Of a stretch of 64,000 bases of DNA, positions 32,639-40,844 are shown piece after piece. The notes under the pieces were generated by a model. The model did not search any database. It was given only the letters and a program-made list of their open reading frames with translations, and had not been told where the DNA came from. The stretch is taken from NCBI RefSeq assembly GCF_900188345.1, contig NZ_FZOD01000017.1, forward strand, positions 1 through 64,000. Direction: 5' to 3'. Origin of the DNA: Streptosporangium subroseum (lineage in GTDB: Bacteria; Actinomycetota; Actinomycetes; Streptosporangiales; Streptosporangiaceae). Position 1 is the first letter of the stretch, and each line of letters opens with the position of its first letter. The position numbers and the translations under genes were made by a program.

Positions 32639-33468
32639 GCGTTCCCCCGGTAGGCGCCGGGCCGTCGCTCGTCCAGATGACGCAGGATGCGCCGGGCTCG
32701 GTCGATCTCGGCCGCGACGTCGATCTCGGCGACGGCGAGCCCGGCCTTGGCCCAGGTCCGTGCGAGGACGTCGCCGCCGGGCCCGACCACCTTGGCCTGG
32801 CCGAGGAAGCGCATGCCGCCCATGGCGCCGGTCTGGTTGGAGGAGGCGAGGACCACCTGGTTCTCGGCGGCGCGGGCCTGGTCGTACAGGTCGAAGAGTT
32901 TGGCCTGGCGGTCCTGCGCCATCCGTGTGGCCCGGTTGGTGATGCTGGTGGGCCAGGCCGACAGACAGGCCAGGATCTCGGCCCCGTCGAGGGCGAGGCT
33001 GCGGGCCGACTCGGGGAAGGTCTTGTCGTAGTCGATGAGCATGCCGATCCGGCCGACGGGCGTGTCGAAGGCGTCGAACCGGCCGCCGGGGGAGTAGGCC
33101 GCGACCTCCCCGGCCGGCAGATGGACCTTTCTGTGCCTGCCGAGGACGCCGTCGCCGCTGACGCAGACGGCCGCGTTGTAGCGGTCCGCGCCGTCGGCCT
33201 CGCAGTACCCCACGCAGACCGTCATCTCGGCGGCGAGCGCGGAGACCCGCAGGATGAGCGGGTCGTCCGGCTTGAGGGCGGGCGGCAGCGCCTCGGGATC
33301 CGGATGGCGCAGGTCGGCGAGGTAACCGCCGAGGGCGGCGTCGGGCAGCACCAGGAGCCCGGCGCCCTCCCTGCGCGCGTCGTCGATGATCTTGGCGATC
33401 CTCGCCAGGTCGAACTCCAGGTCGCGGCCGAAGTGGGCGGCCGCGGCGGCGATCCGGACGGCGCTCAT
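32635..33468 (-). CDS. Nitrilase-superfamily protein lacking catalytic Glu and Cys (pseudoenzyme)
   Basis: A 277-residue paralogue of the next gene, alike from end to end. The catalytic Glu position reads LPDAALGG (Asp43), and the nucleophile Cys position reads MLIDYDKTFPES (Asp146); only Lys114 (HRKVHLP) survives of the E-K-C triad. I checked both codons on the strand: GAC in each case. The fold, the dimer-interface segments and the operon position are preserved with no frameshift, so this is a maintained but probably non-hydrolytic subunit. It starts at ATG 33468 and overlaps both neighbours by four bases. It may form mixed oligomers with the active copy. Confidence 0.9.
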   Translation of the reverse strand: MSAVRIAAAAAHFGRDLEFDLARIAKIIDDARREGAGLLVLPDAALGGYLADLRHPDPEALPPALKPDDPLILRVSALAAEMTVCVGYCEADGADRYNAAVCVSGDGVLGRHRKVHLPAGEVAAYSPGGRFDAFDTPVGRIGMLIDYDKTFPESARSLALDGAEILACLSAWPTSITNRATRMAQDRQAKLFDLYDQARAAENQVVLASSNQTGAMGGMRFLGQAKVVGPGGDVLARTWAKAGLAVAEIDVAAEIDRARRILRHLDERRPGAYRGNA

Positions 33469-34325
33469 GCGGGGACCGCTCCCGCGGCGTGTGACAGGGG
33501 CGGATAGGCGTCGGGCCGCCGGTCCCGCAGGTGGCCCATGGCGCGCCGGGCCGTCTCCAGAGCCCTGGTCACGTCGATTTCGGCGATGGCGACTCCGGCG
33601 CCGACCCCGGTGTCGGCGAGGATGTCGCCGCCGGGGTCGACGACCTTGGCGCTCGCGACGAAGCGCAGCGTCCCGAAGGTGCCGGACTGGTTCGCCGACA
33701 GCCACACGATCTGGTTCTCCAGGGCCCGGGCCCGGTCGAAGAGGTCGAACCGGCGCTTCCAGCGGTCCTGTGCGAGGTCGGGGGACGCGCCGGTACGGGA
33801 CCCGGGCCAGGCGGAGACGCACACCCCGATCTCGGCGCCGTCCAGGGCCAGTGCCCGGGCCGACTCGGGGAAGGCCTTGTCGTAGCAGATCATCATGCCC
33901 AGCCGGCCGAGTGGTGTGTCGAAGGCGTGGAAGCGGTCGCCGGAGGAGTAACTGGCGTCCTCGCCGAGCGGCTGGTGCACCTTGCGGTGGTTGCCGAGGA
34001 CGCCGTCCCCGTTGACGCAGACCACGCTGTTGTAACGGCGTGTTCCTTCGGCCTCGCAGTAGCCGGCGATCACCACCATGTCGCCCGCGAGCGCGGTCAG
34101 GCGACGGATCTCGGGTCCGTCCAGGGCAAGGGCAGGCGGTCCCTCGTCGTGTTCGGCGTCGTCGTCCAGGCTGAGCAGGTAACCTCCGAGACAGGCCTCC
34201 GGAAGGGCGAGGAGCCGGACGCCTTCCGCCTGGGCCTGCTTGATCAGCCTTTCGACGATGGTGAAGTCCTCCTCCAGGTCGCGGCCGAACTCCGCCGCGA
34301 CGGCGGCCATGCGCACCGTACTCAT
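33465..34325 (-). CDS. Carbon-nitrogen hydrolase (nitrilase superfamily), catalytically complete
   Basis: A 286-residue amide/nitrile hydrolase. The triad is intact: E43 (LPEACLGG), K115 (HRKVHQP) and C147 (MICYDKAFPES). The ICYDKAFPE form and the 286-residue length point to the amidase/N-carbamoyl branch rather than the true nitrilase branch (Nit6803-like, about 340 residues with an FVPYYP stretch) that usually occupies this operon slot. It would release ammonia from an amide or nitrile in the cytoplasm. Start ATG 34325 overlaps the preceding stop (ATGA). Confidence 0.9.
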   Translation of the reverse strand: MSTVRMAAVAAEFGRDLEEDFTIVERLIKQAQAEGVRLLALPEACLGGYLLSLDDDAEHDEGPPALALDGPEIRRLTALAGDMVVIAGYCEAEGTRRYNSVVCVNGDGVLGNHRKVHQPLGEDASYSSGDRFHAFDTPLGRLGMMICYDKAFPESARALALDGAEIGVCVSAWPGSRTGASPDLAQDRWKRRFDLFDRARALENQIVWLSANQSGTFGTLRFVASAKVVDPGGDILADTGVGAGVAIAEIDVTRALETARRAMGHLRDRRPDAYPPLSHAAGAVPA

Positions 34326-35776
34326 GCAGTCCCCATTCCGGTCACCGCATCGGTGACAGCCTCGGTCAGTTCGCCGTCGGGCCAGCGCAGCCGTACGCCG
34401 TGGCCGGCGGTCAGCTCCCCGCATTCGCCGCCGACGGCGGGACCGGCCCGCAGGGCGGGCCCGCCTCGCTCGTCGGCGGTGAGCATCGCGAAGCCGGGGA
34501 AACAGCTCAGCCAGTCTCCCAGGGACGCACCCTCGGGGCGGGGCACGGCGGCGACATCGAGGATCGCCGCGCAGCCGCTCGCCTCGGCGAGCATGCCGAG
34601 GGTGCCGGCGATCCCGGCCATCGACACGTCCTTGGCGGCGGCGGGCCGGGCGGCGGCCACCGCGCCCAGCATCAGGCGCAGCTCCTCACCGCTGCGGGAG
34701 GTGGTCGAATCCCACTGGCGGCCCCGGTGCCCGGCCCGCCAGGTGCCGCCGAGGTCGGCGGTGAGGCGGACCCGGTGCCCGGGTCTTCCGCCACCGCCGG
34801 GCACGGGATGGTCCGTGCGGCCGAGTGCGGTCACCGCGAGCGCGGCCGGGACACCGAGCTGGGTGTGACCGCCCAGCACCGGCACCCCGTACGCCGCGGC
34901 CGCGTGCCGCAGTCCGGCCAGCACGCGTGCGGCGTGCGAGGCGTCGCGCGCGCCGACGGCGTCGAGCAGTCCGACCGGGGTCGCGCCCATCGCCGACAGG
35001 TCGTTGACGTTGACCAGGACCGAGCACCAGCCGGCCCACTCCGGTTCCCGCTCGACCATGGACGGGACGATGGCGTCGCAGGCGGCGACGAGGTCGCTGC
35101 CGGGCACGGGGGCGCCGTCGTCGCCGACGAAGCCGGGGCCGCCCGGGGCGAGCCCCGCCAGGAGCGGGCCGAGCGCGGACTTGGTGGCCGCCGCCTGGGC
35201 CGCGATCCGGCCGATCGGCCGGCGCATCAGCACGTGCGGGGTGCCGGCGACCGTGACCGCTCGCACCCGCCGCCAGCCCAGCCGCCGGAACGGCGTCTCG
35301 TTGCGCGCCTGGACCGTCGCCTCGAAACGGAGCACCCCCTGGGCCTCGGCTCGGGCGCAGGCGGCGCGGACGAGAGCCGCGCCGACTCCCTGCGGGCCAC
35401 GTGCGCCGGCGGCGACCACCAGCCGTCCGCCCGTCCACCAGCCGAGGTCCGGCCCCTCCCCGACGGGGCCGAGCCGCACGCCGCCGACGACAGAGCCGTC
35501 CCGCCCGCGGGCCACCAGGACGACGGTGCGCGGATCGGCGTCGTGGTCGTCGAGGTCGTGGTCGTCGAACAGCCCCTGCTCGTGGACGAAGATCTGCCGT
35601 CGCAGCCGCCGGTAGGCGTTCAGGGTGGCAGGGTCGCCGGCCTCCTCGATGCGGAAGCCCGGCTGTCGCGCCAGAGTGCTGCGGTCGCCGAGCAGGGCGA
35701 GGATGTCGTCCATCACGGCCGCGGCGGAGGCGGGAAATCCTCCGTCGAGCCCGGCGGCGGCGTGGAGTCCGCTCAT
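34322..35776 (-). CDS. MSMEG_0567/Sll0787-type fusion of GNAT acetyltransferase and AIR-synthase-like (PurM) domain
   Basis: About 484 residues. Residues 27-180 form a GNAT domain (YRRLRRQIFVHEQGLFDDHD; GARGPQGVGAALVRAACARA as the acetyl-CoA loop). Residues 200 to the end form a PurM-like ATP-binding domain (VNVNDLSAMGATPVGLLDAV, VLGGHTQLGVPAALAVTALG, AAKDVSMAGIAGTLGMLAE). In some Nit1C clusters these are two genes. The reaction is unknown; both domains activate or modify amines in other pathways. I chose ATG 35776 (MSGLHAAAGL; GGAACAGG upstream). GTG 35860, overlapping the radical-SAM stop, is possible. Confidence 0.87.
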   Translation of the reverse strand: MSGLHAAAGLDGGFPASAAAVMDDILALLGDRSTLARQPGFRIEEAGDPATLNAYRRLRRQIFVHEQGLFDDHDLDDHDADPRTVVLVARGRDGSVVGGVRLGPVGEGPDLGWWTGGRLVVAAGARGPQGVGAALVRAACARAEAQGVLRFEATVQARNETPFRRLGWRRVRAVTVAGTPHVLMRRPIGRIAAQAAATKSALGPLLAGLAPGGPGFVGDDGAPVPGSDLVAACDAIVPSMVEREPEWAGWCSVLVNVNDLSAMGATPVGLLDAVGARDASHAARVLAGLRHAAAAYGVPVLGGHTQLGVPAALAVTALGRTDHPVPGGGGRPGHRVRLTADLGGTWRAGHRGRQWDSTTSRSGEELRLMLGAVAAARPAAAKDVSMAGIAGTLGMLAEASGCAAILDVAAVPRPEGASLGDWLSCFPGFAMLTADERGGPALRAGPAVGGECGELTAGHGVRLRWPDGELTEAVTDAVTGMGTA

Positions 35777-35852
35777 GCCGGCCTGTTCCGCGGCGCCGGG
35801 TGTCGACGGCGCCGTCCTGCCGCCGTCCTGCTTCCGGGAGCATTCATCGCGT

Positions 35853-36947
35853 TCACCCACCCGCCGTCCGCAGCACGCTGCACGCGCCGCATGCCGCGCA
35901 GCCGGCCTTCTGGTCGGCACCGGACATCCCGGCGGCGCGTAGTTTCAGGGCGACCTGTTCGGTGACGTGGCGCAGCAGTCGCGGGCTCGGGGCGCCGATG
36001 CCGTCGTGGGCCGCGAGAGTGCCGCGCATCGGGCGGAACGGAACGACGAACGGATACACCCCACGGTCGATCAGCCGGCCCGCGCCGGCGATCAGCTCGT
36101 CGGGGTCCTCACCGAGGCCGACCAGCAGGTACGTGGAGACACGGTTGGACCCGAAGATCCGCACGGCCTCGTCCCAGGCCGCCTCGTACTCGGCCATCGG
36201 CACCGTGGACTTGCCGGGCATCCAGCGGTGGCGCACCTCCTCGTCCAGTGCCTCGGCGTGGATGCCGATGGCTGTGGCCCCGGCGTCGTGGAGCTCGCCG
36301 ATCCAGGACAGGTCGCCGGGGGGCTCGCACTGCACCTGGATCGGCAGGCCGGGTACGGCCTCCAGTACGGCTCGCACGCTGCGCGCCAAGGCGCGGGCAC
36401 CGCGGTCGGGGCCGACGGTGGTGCCGGTGGTCATCACCATCTGCCGCACGCCGTCGAGCCGGACCGCGGCCTCGGCGACCTCGGCGAGCTGCGCCGGAGT
36501 CTTGGCGGCCACCGTCGCGCCCGAGCGCAGCGACTCCTCGATGGTGCAGAAGCGACAGCGGTCGGGCTCGGCGTAGCGGATGCAGGTCTGAACGACGGTG
36601 GTGGCGAGCACGTCCGCGCCGTGCAGGCGCGCGATCTGTTCGTACGGCACGCCGTCGGCGGTCGTCAGGTCGTAGAACTTCGGTCGGCGGACGGTCTGGA
36701 GAGTGAGTCCGGTGTCCTCGTCGCCGAGCCAGACCCTGCCGTCGCGGACCGTGTAGGGGCTGCCGGGGTTGGTGGGAAGGGCGGCGTTGGCACCGTCCAC
36801 GAGGACATGGCCGTCGTCGCTCGGCCCCGCGCCGTCGGGGCGGCGGACAGGGGCGTCCATCTGGACGCCGTGCAGGGCGAGTTCGGCGCGTGTGGCGATC
36901 CGCACGTCCACCGCAGTGCCCCCGATGCCTCCGGTGCCAACGCTCAT
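35853..36947 (-). CDS. MSMEG_0568-family radical SAM protein
   Basis: A 364-residue radical S-adenosylmethionine enzyme. The [4Fe-4S] Cys set is CIRYAEPDRCRFC, a C-x8-C-x2-C pattern rather than C-x3-C-x2-C, as is usual for this family. A second cysteine group at the C-terminus (GCAACGAC) may hold an auxiliary cluster. The barrel continues through MVMTTGTTVG and STYLLVGLGEDPDELI. The reaction is uncharacterised. ATG 36947 has GGGAG six bases upstream; the spacing from the MSMEG_0572-like stop is ten bases. Confidence 0.9.
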   Translation of the reverse strand: MSVGTGGIGGTAVDVRIATRAELALHGVQMDAPVRRPDGAGPSDDGHVLVDGANAALPTNPGSPYTVRDGRVWLGDEDTGLTLQTVRRPKFYDLTTADGVPYEQIARLHGADVLATTVVQTCIRYAEPDRCRFCTIEESLRSGATVAAKTPAQLAEVAEAAVRLDGVRQMVMTTGTTVGPDRGARALARSVRAVLEAVPGLPIQVQCEPPGDLSWIGELHDAGATAIGIHAEALDEEVRHRWMPGKSTVPMAEYEAAWDEAVRIFGSNRVSTYLLVGLGEDPDELIAGAGRLIDRGVYPFVVPFRPMRGTLAAHDGIGAPSPRLLRHVTEQVALKLRAAGMSGADQKAGCAACGACSVLRTAGG

Positions 36948-36957
36948 GTCGTCTCCC

Positions 36958-37482
36958 TCAGAGCTGGTAGGTCGAGTTGATGATCGCGCCCTTGCGCGCG
37001 TAGTAGATCAGGGCGTCCTGGACGTCGAGCGGATGGGCGGGGATGACACCCTCGATCAGGTCCTCCTCACGGGCGCCGTGCAGGGAGAGCCCGAAGCGGC
37101 AGCAGTAGACCTTGCCGCCCTCGGCGATGAAGGTTTTCAGCTGGTTGTTGATGTTGTGCTCACCGGGGAAGGCGGAGTTGCCGGTGGTGGGGAAACCGCG
37201 GGTGGCCAGGCAGTTGAGGGAGCCGGGACCGTAGAAGTAGATGGCGGTCTCGAAGCCCTTGCGCAGCGCGCGGGTGGCCTGCAGGACGGCGACGAAGCTG
37301 ACGGAGGACTCGTGAGCGAGGCCGTGGACGAGGGTGAAGTAGGTCTCGCCGTTCTCGGCCTGGTAGTCCGGGAAGATCTTGGTGCTGCCGTAGATGCTGG
37401 AGCCGTCGGCCAGGGAGGGGTGCGGGATCTCGTTGATGCTCTGCTTCTCGAGGTCGTTGAGCTCGATGGCGGCGTCGGTCAT
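36958..37482 (-). CDS. MSMEG_0572/Sll0783-family nitrogen starvation response protein
   Basis: A 174-residue protein: NDLEKQSINEIPHPSLADGS, YFTLVHGLAHESSVSFVAVL, CCRFGLSLHGAREEDLI. These fit the Sll0783/MSMEG_0572 family (NitB of Nit1C clusters), with a DsrE/MTH1175-like fold. The cyanobacterial member is strongly induced by nitrogen starvation; biochemistry unknown. The CC pair and H-G-L-A-H are the best candidate functional residues. ATG 37482 overlaps the amidohydrolase stop (ATGA). Confidence 0.9.
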   Translation of the reverse strand: MTDAAIELNDLEKQSINEIPHPSLADGSSIYGSTKIFPDYQAENGETYFTLVHGLAHESSVSFVAVLQATRALRKGFETAIYFYGPGSLNCLATRGFPTTGNSAFPGEHNINNQLKTFIAEGGKVYCCRFGLSLHGAREEDLIEGVIPAHPLDVQDALIYYARKGAIINSTYQL

Positions 37483-38342
37483 GGTGTCTCCTCGTGGTGT
37501 CGGGTGAGGCGTGGGCGGTCGTAGAGCGCGGTGAAGGTGTCGTGGAAGACCAGCTCGCCGAGCTCGCCGTCACCGGCCGCGGCGCTCATCCGGGCGTACT
37601 CGCCCGCGAAGTCGCCCCACGGCTGGTCACTGGCGAAGAGCACGCGGTCCTGGCCGATACCGCGGCGCTCGATCTCCCGGGCGAGCCAGTACGGCGCGAA
37701 GCCGATCGCCCAGGAGAGGTCGGTGTAGACGCGCTTGCCGGCCGCGATCCAGTCGAAGAACCGGGAGCCGGCGAGCTTGATGTGGCCGCTCATGCCGCCG
37801 CCGAAGTGAACCAGGTGCACCGGCACGCGGTCGGCGTACCACTCCACCAGGTGGCCGACCTCGTCGATGTCGGAGGCGGCACCGGGGGAGGTGTGGACAT
37901 GGACGACCAGGCCGAGGCGTTCGGCCTCGCGGAAGATCCGATCCAGCGGTGGGCGGCAGGCCGGGTCGGTGACGCGGCCGCCGAGCAGGAAGCTGAGCTT
38001 CAGCGCCCGTACGCCCTCCTCGCCGGCCAGGGCGAGGGCGCGCGCGGTGCGCTGCTCGTCCTGCGGGCGCGGGGAGACCCACAACCCGGCGCGGATCCGG
38101 TCGTCGGTCTGGGCGGCCTCGATGACCAGCTCGTTGAAGGAGAAGGCGATGTCCGGGTCCGGGACGCCGTAGTTGGGGATGATCAGGGCTCGTTCGACGC
38201 CCTCGGCGTCGAGGTCGGCGATCAGTTGCTTGATGGTGGCGCGCGCGGTGGTGGCGGGGCTGACGGCCGGTCCGCCGTAGAAGGGGTGGGCGGGCAGCAC
38301 GCCCAGGTGGCGGTGTGCGTCGAAGATCTGTCGCGTCGTCAC
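37479..38342 (-). CDS. Amidohydrolase (COG2159, TIM-barrel metal-dependent hydrolase) within the Nit1C-like operon
   Basis: A 287-residue barrel protein. DAHRHLG gives the H-x-H metal pair, VVHVHTSPG a further His, VHLVHFGGGMSG another, and FASDQPWGDF the catalytic Asp. Members hydrolyse or decarboxylate organic acids and lactones. Not part of the textbook Nit1C gene set, so it is a likely clue to the local substrate. GTG 38342 has AAGGAG nine bases upstream; the stop overlaps the next start. Confidence 0.86.
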   Translation of the reverse strand: MTTRQIFDAHRHLGVLPAHPFYGGPAVSPATTARATIKQLIADLDAEGVERALIIPNYGVPDPDIAFSFNELVIEAAQTDDRIRAGLWVSPRPQDEQRTARALALAGEEGVRALKLSFLLGGRVTDPACRPPLDRIFREAERLGLVVHVHTSPGAASDIDEVGHLVEWYADRVPVHLVHFGGGMSGHIKLAGSRFFDWIAAGKRVYTDLSWAIGFAPYWLAREIERRGIGQDRVLFASDQPWGDFAGEYARMSAAAGDGELGELVFHDTFTALYDRPRLTRHHEETP

Positions 38343-38356
38343 GGCGGTGTGCTCCT

Positions 38357-39667
38357 TCAGCCCACGGGAAGCGCGGAGGCCAGTGACGCGGGGGCGCCGG
38401 TCAGCGCGCCGCAGACGTCGGCGAGCCGGCGCGCGGCGTCGATGTGGCCGGCCAGGAACTCCGCGTCCCTGCCCACCGCCTCGAATCGCCCCGAGCCCCA
38501 GCTGTACTGCCAGGGCAGGCCCAGGAAGTACAGGCCGGGGCAACCGGTGGCGCCGCGCCAGTGCATCGGGTAGCCGCGGCCGTCGAAGGCGGGTATCTCC
38601 ATCCAGCGGTGGTCGCGGGTGAAGCCGGTGGACCAGATCACCGAGGTGATCCCGGCCTGCCGCAGGTCACGGTCGTGCGGCTGCTCCGACGGCTCCCACA
38701 CGGGTACGTACCGGGGCTCGGCCGGTGCCCTGATCCCGTGGGCGTCGATGTGCGCGTCGATGGCGTCCTTGATGCCCTCTGCCACCGCGTCGGCGTGGTC
38801 GAGGTTGCCCTTCAGGTCGTCGGCGAACTCCAGCGCCGTGCCGTCGATGCCGGTCAGCCGCCCGTACAGGCGCATTCCGTCCCGGGCGAAGGCGCGCAGG
38901 TCGATGTCGCGGCCGCCACCGCGGCCGGTGACGTAGTGGTTCACCCGCATCCGTACGGCGTCGGCGTCGGCGAACGCGTCGATGCCCTTGGCGTAGTGGC
39001 CCATGTCGTCCAGCCAGGCGACGCAGTCGCGCCCCCGGTAGAAGCGGGCGACGCGCGGTGCGCCGCCGACGGCCAGGTGCACCTGGCGACCGGCGAGATG
39101 CAGGTCCTCGGCGATCTGGCAGCCGGACTGGCCGGTGCCGACCACCAGGACGGCCCCCGCGGGCAGCCGGTCCGGGCTGCGGTATCGCGAGGAGTGCAGC
39201 TGGGTCACCTCGGACGGCAGTCGCTCGGCCATCCGCGGGATCGACGGAGTGTGGTATGGGCCCGCGGCCACCACGACCTGATCCGCCGTCAGGTCGCCGG
39301 CGGTGGTGGACAGTTCGAACGTACCGGTCACCGCCCTCCGTAGCCTGGTGACGGTCACCCCCTCCACCAGCGGCGGAGCGAAGAAGGACACGTAGTCCTC
39401 CAGGTAGCGCACGATCTCGTCCCGGGCCATGAACCCGTCCGGGTCCGGGCCTGAGTAGGGGAAACCGGGCAGCCTGCACTGCCAGTTGGGGGTGACCAGG
39501 CAGAAGGTGTCCCAGCGACGCTCGCGCCACTCGTGCCCGACCCGGTTCGCCTCGATGACGACGTGTTCGATGCCGCGCTCGCGCAGGCAGTAGCTGACGG
39601 ACAGGCCTGCCTGGCCGCCGCCGACGACGGCCACGGGGTAGTGGGCACCCGCCAGGTTCGCGCTCAC
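38357..39667 (-). CDS. MSMEG_0569-family flavin-dependent monooxygenase
   Basis: A 436-residue FAD/NADPH enzyme of the flavin-monooxygenase type. FAD loop VAVVGGGQAGLSVSYCL; FAD-contact HEWRERRWDTFCLVTPN; NADPH loop VLVVGTGQSGCQIAEDL; end motif GLYFLGLPWQYSWGSGRF. It corresponds to NitH of Nit1C clusters. Likely oxygenates a nitrogen or carbon centre; substrate unknown. GTG 39667 overlaps the preceding stop (GTGA). Confidence 0.9.
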   Translation of the reverse strand: MSANLAGAHYPVAVVGGGQAGLSVSYCLRERGIEHVVIEANRVGHEWRERRWDTFCLVTPNWQCRLPGFPYSGPDPDGFMARDEIVRYLEDYVSFFAPPLVEGVTVTRLRRAVTGTFELSTTAGDLTADQVVVAAGPYHTPSIPRMAERLPSEVTQLHSSRYRSPDRLPAGAVLVVGTGQSGCQIAEDLHLAGRQVHLAVGGAPRVARFYRGRDCVAWLDDMGHYAKGIDAFADADAVRMRVNHYVTGRGGGRDIDLRAFARDGMRLYGRLTGIDGTALEFADDLKGNLDHADAVAEGIKDAIDAHIDAHGIRAPAEPRYVPVWEPSEQPHDRDLRQAGITSVIWSTGFTRDHRWMEIPAFDGRGYPMHWRGATGCPGLYFLGLPWQYSWGSGRFEAVGRDAEFLAGHIDAARRLADVCGALTGAPASLASALPVG

Positions 39668-39981
39668 CGCTCACCTCCGTCAGGGAAGGCGTCCGCGGGG
39701 AGCAGGGCCTCCACGGTCGCCATCGCACCCGGCACGGAGAGGTACGAGGCGGCGGTGCTCTCGATCTCGGCCAGCTGACCGGCCGCCCTGGTGCACGCGA
39801 AGCCGTACTTCGCCCTGACCCGCTCACTCGCGATGCCCAGCGCCTGCCGGCTGCGGTCCACGAAGTGGGCCAGTGGGTAGGCGGTTCCCGAGGAGAGGAA
39901 ATCCTCGATTACTGTTGAGGGAGAGTAGTAACGCTGGATCGCACCGTCCGGCCAGCGCACCCGGAAATACATCTCAGGCAT
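39664..39981 (-). CDS. MSMEG_0570-family nitrogen starvation response protein, first gene of the operon
   Basis: A 105-residue protein: MYFRVRWPDGAIQRYYSPST, VIEDFLSSGTAYPLAHFVDR, then a helical C-terminus. This is the small MSMEG_0570 family, restricted to these operons; function unknown. ATG 39981 has GGAGGA five bases upstream, the best ribosome-binding site in the operon, as expected of its first gene. The whole set 39981 to 31511 has gaps of at most 76 bases and mostly four-base overlaps. A GlnR-like site lies about 76-91 bases upstream. Confidence 0.87.
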   Translation of the reverse strand: MPEMYFRVRWPDGAIQRYYSPSTVIEDFLSSGTAYPLAHFVDRSRQALGIASERVRAKYGFACTRAAGQLAEIESTAASYLSVPGAMATVEALLPADAFPDGGER

Positions 39982-40056
39982 GAGGTCCTCCAGGCAGGGC
40001 GCCGAGGTTCTGACGGACCTCGCCGCTGCTCATGGGAACCAGTTCAGCCAGGGCTT

Positions 40057-40072
40057 GTTGCCGATCCGTGAC
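40057..40072 (-). promoter_or_regulatory. GlnR-like box upstream of the Nit1C-like operon
   Basis: Read on the minus strand, the site is GTCAC-GGATCG-GCAAC, fitting the actinomycete GlnR a/b-site pattern GTnAC-n6-GnAAC (consensus second half GAAAC). It lies 76-91 bases before the first operon start. It is one pair only; tandem boxes are common at strong targets. Binding is unproven. Confidence 0.45.
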
Positions 40073-40090
40073 ATCCGGAATAAAGACGCG

Positions 40091-40691
40091 TTAGCGAGTT
40101 CTCACGCGTATAGGCCGTGCCCGGAGAGGCGGTCTTCGAGAAGGTCGGAGGAGAAGCGGAGGACGCGCGCCCACCGTCAGTAGAAGTGCCGCAGGCCGGG
40201 CCACAGCGCCGACCAGGGCTTGGCCGTGCCGGAGCAGAGCGCGATCGGAGCGTTCTGCTCCTCGTTGTCCACGCCCTGGCCGTAACGTGGCCGTGGAGAC
40301 CATGTGGCCGACCGCCAGGACAAACGCCGCCGCGCAGAACGCGGCGATCATTTGCGCGCGGCGCCCCCCGCCCAGTTCGCCGGCCACCAGCGCGACCACG
40401 AGGACCGTCGCCACGCAGGCGAGCGTCGAGATGATCCGCAGTCCGGCGGGGGTCTCCGAAGACCGCGGTGACCGCCCGCACGATGAGAGGGGTCAGCGGC
40501 GGCTGGTCCACGTAGCCCCACGCGGGATGGTCACCGGCGACCATGAAGTACAGCTCGTCGCGGTGAAAACCGTAACGCTGGGAAAGTCCGGTCAGCAGTC
40601 CGGCGAGCCCCACCATCACCGCGACCACGGGAGCGGTCGCGAACGCTGCCCGCCCGCCGGTGACCGGCACGTCCGACCGCGCAGCGCTCAT
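40091..40691 (-). pseudogene. Frameshifted, truncated GT39/ArnT-like membrane glycosyltransferase
   Basis: From ATG 40691 the frame reads into a membrane helix, then [20 protein letters not shown] and [20 protein letters not shown], the typical first loop of ArnT-like mannosyl/arabinosyl transferases with the D-E pair. A frameshift near 40440-40450 shifts the continuation ([40 protein letters not shown]) into a second frame, and a further break follows. About 150 of some 500 residues remain. It lies upstream of the Nit1C-like operon on the same strand. Confidence 0.75.
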
Positions 40692-40844
40692 TTCAGGATC
40701 TTCCCAATTCGGGGTATACGGCGCTACCCGGAAGACCTGACCGTTTCCTGCCAGTGTCCGGCCGTCACCCCGTACCTCGGAGCCCCCGCCGGACCGGTCG
40801 GCATCATCCCCGATCGCTCCCGGCTTCGCCGTGCGGCCGGGGGT

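Noticed and set aside
31511-39981. Operon as a conventional antibiotic biosynthetic cluster
   Set aside because: It has a glycosyltransferase, monooxygenase and radical SAM gene, but no scaffold synthase, precursor peptide or resistance gene; the family set is that of Nit1C-type clusters.
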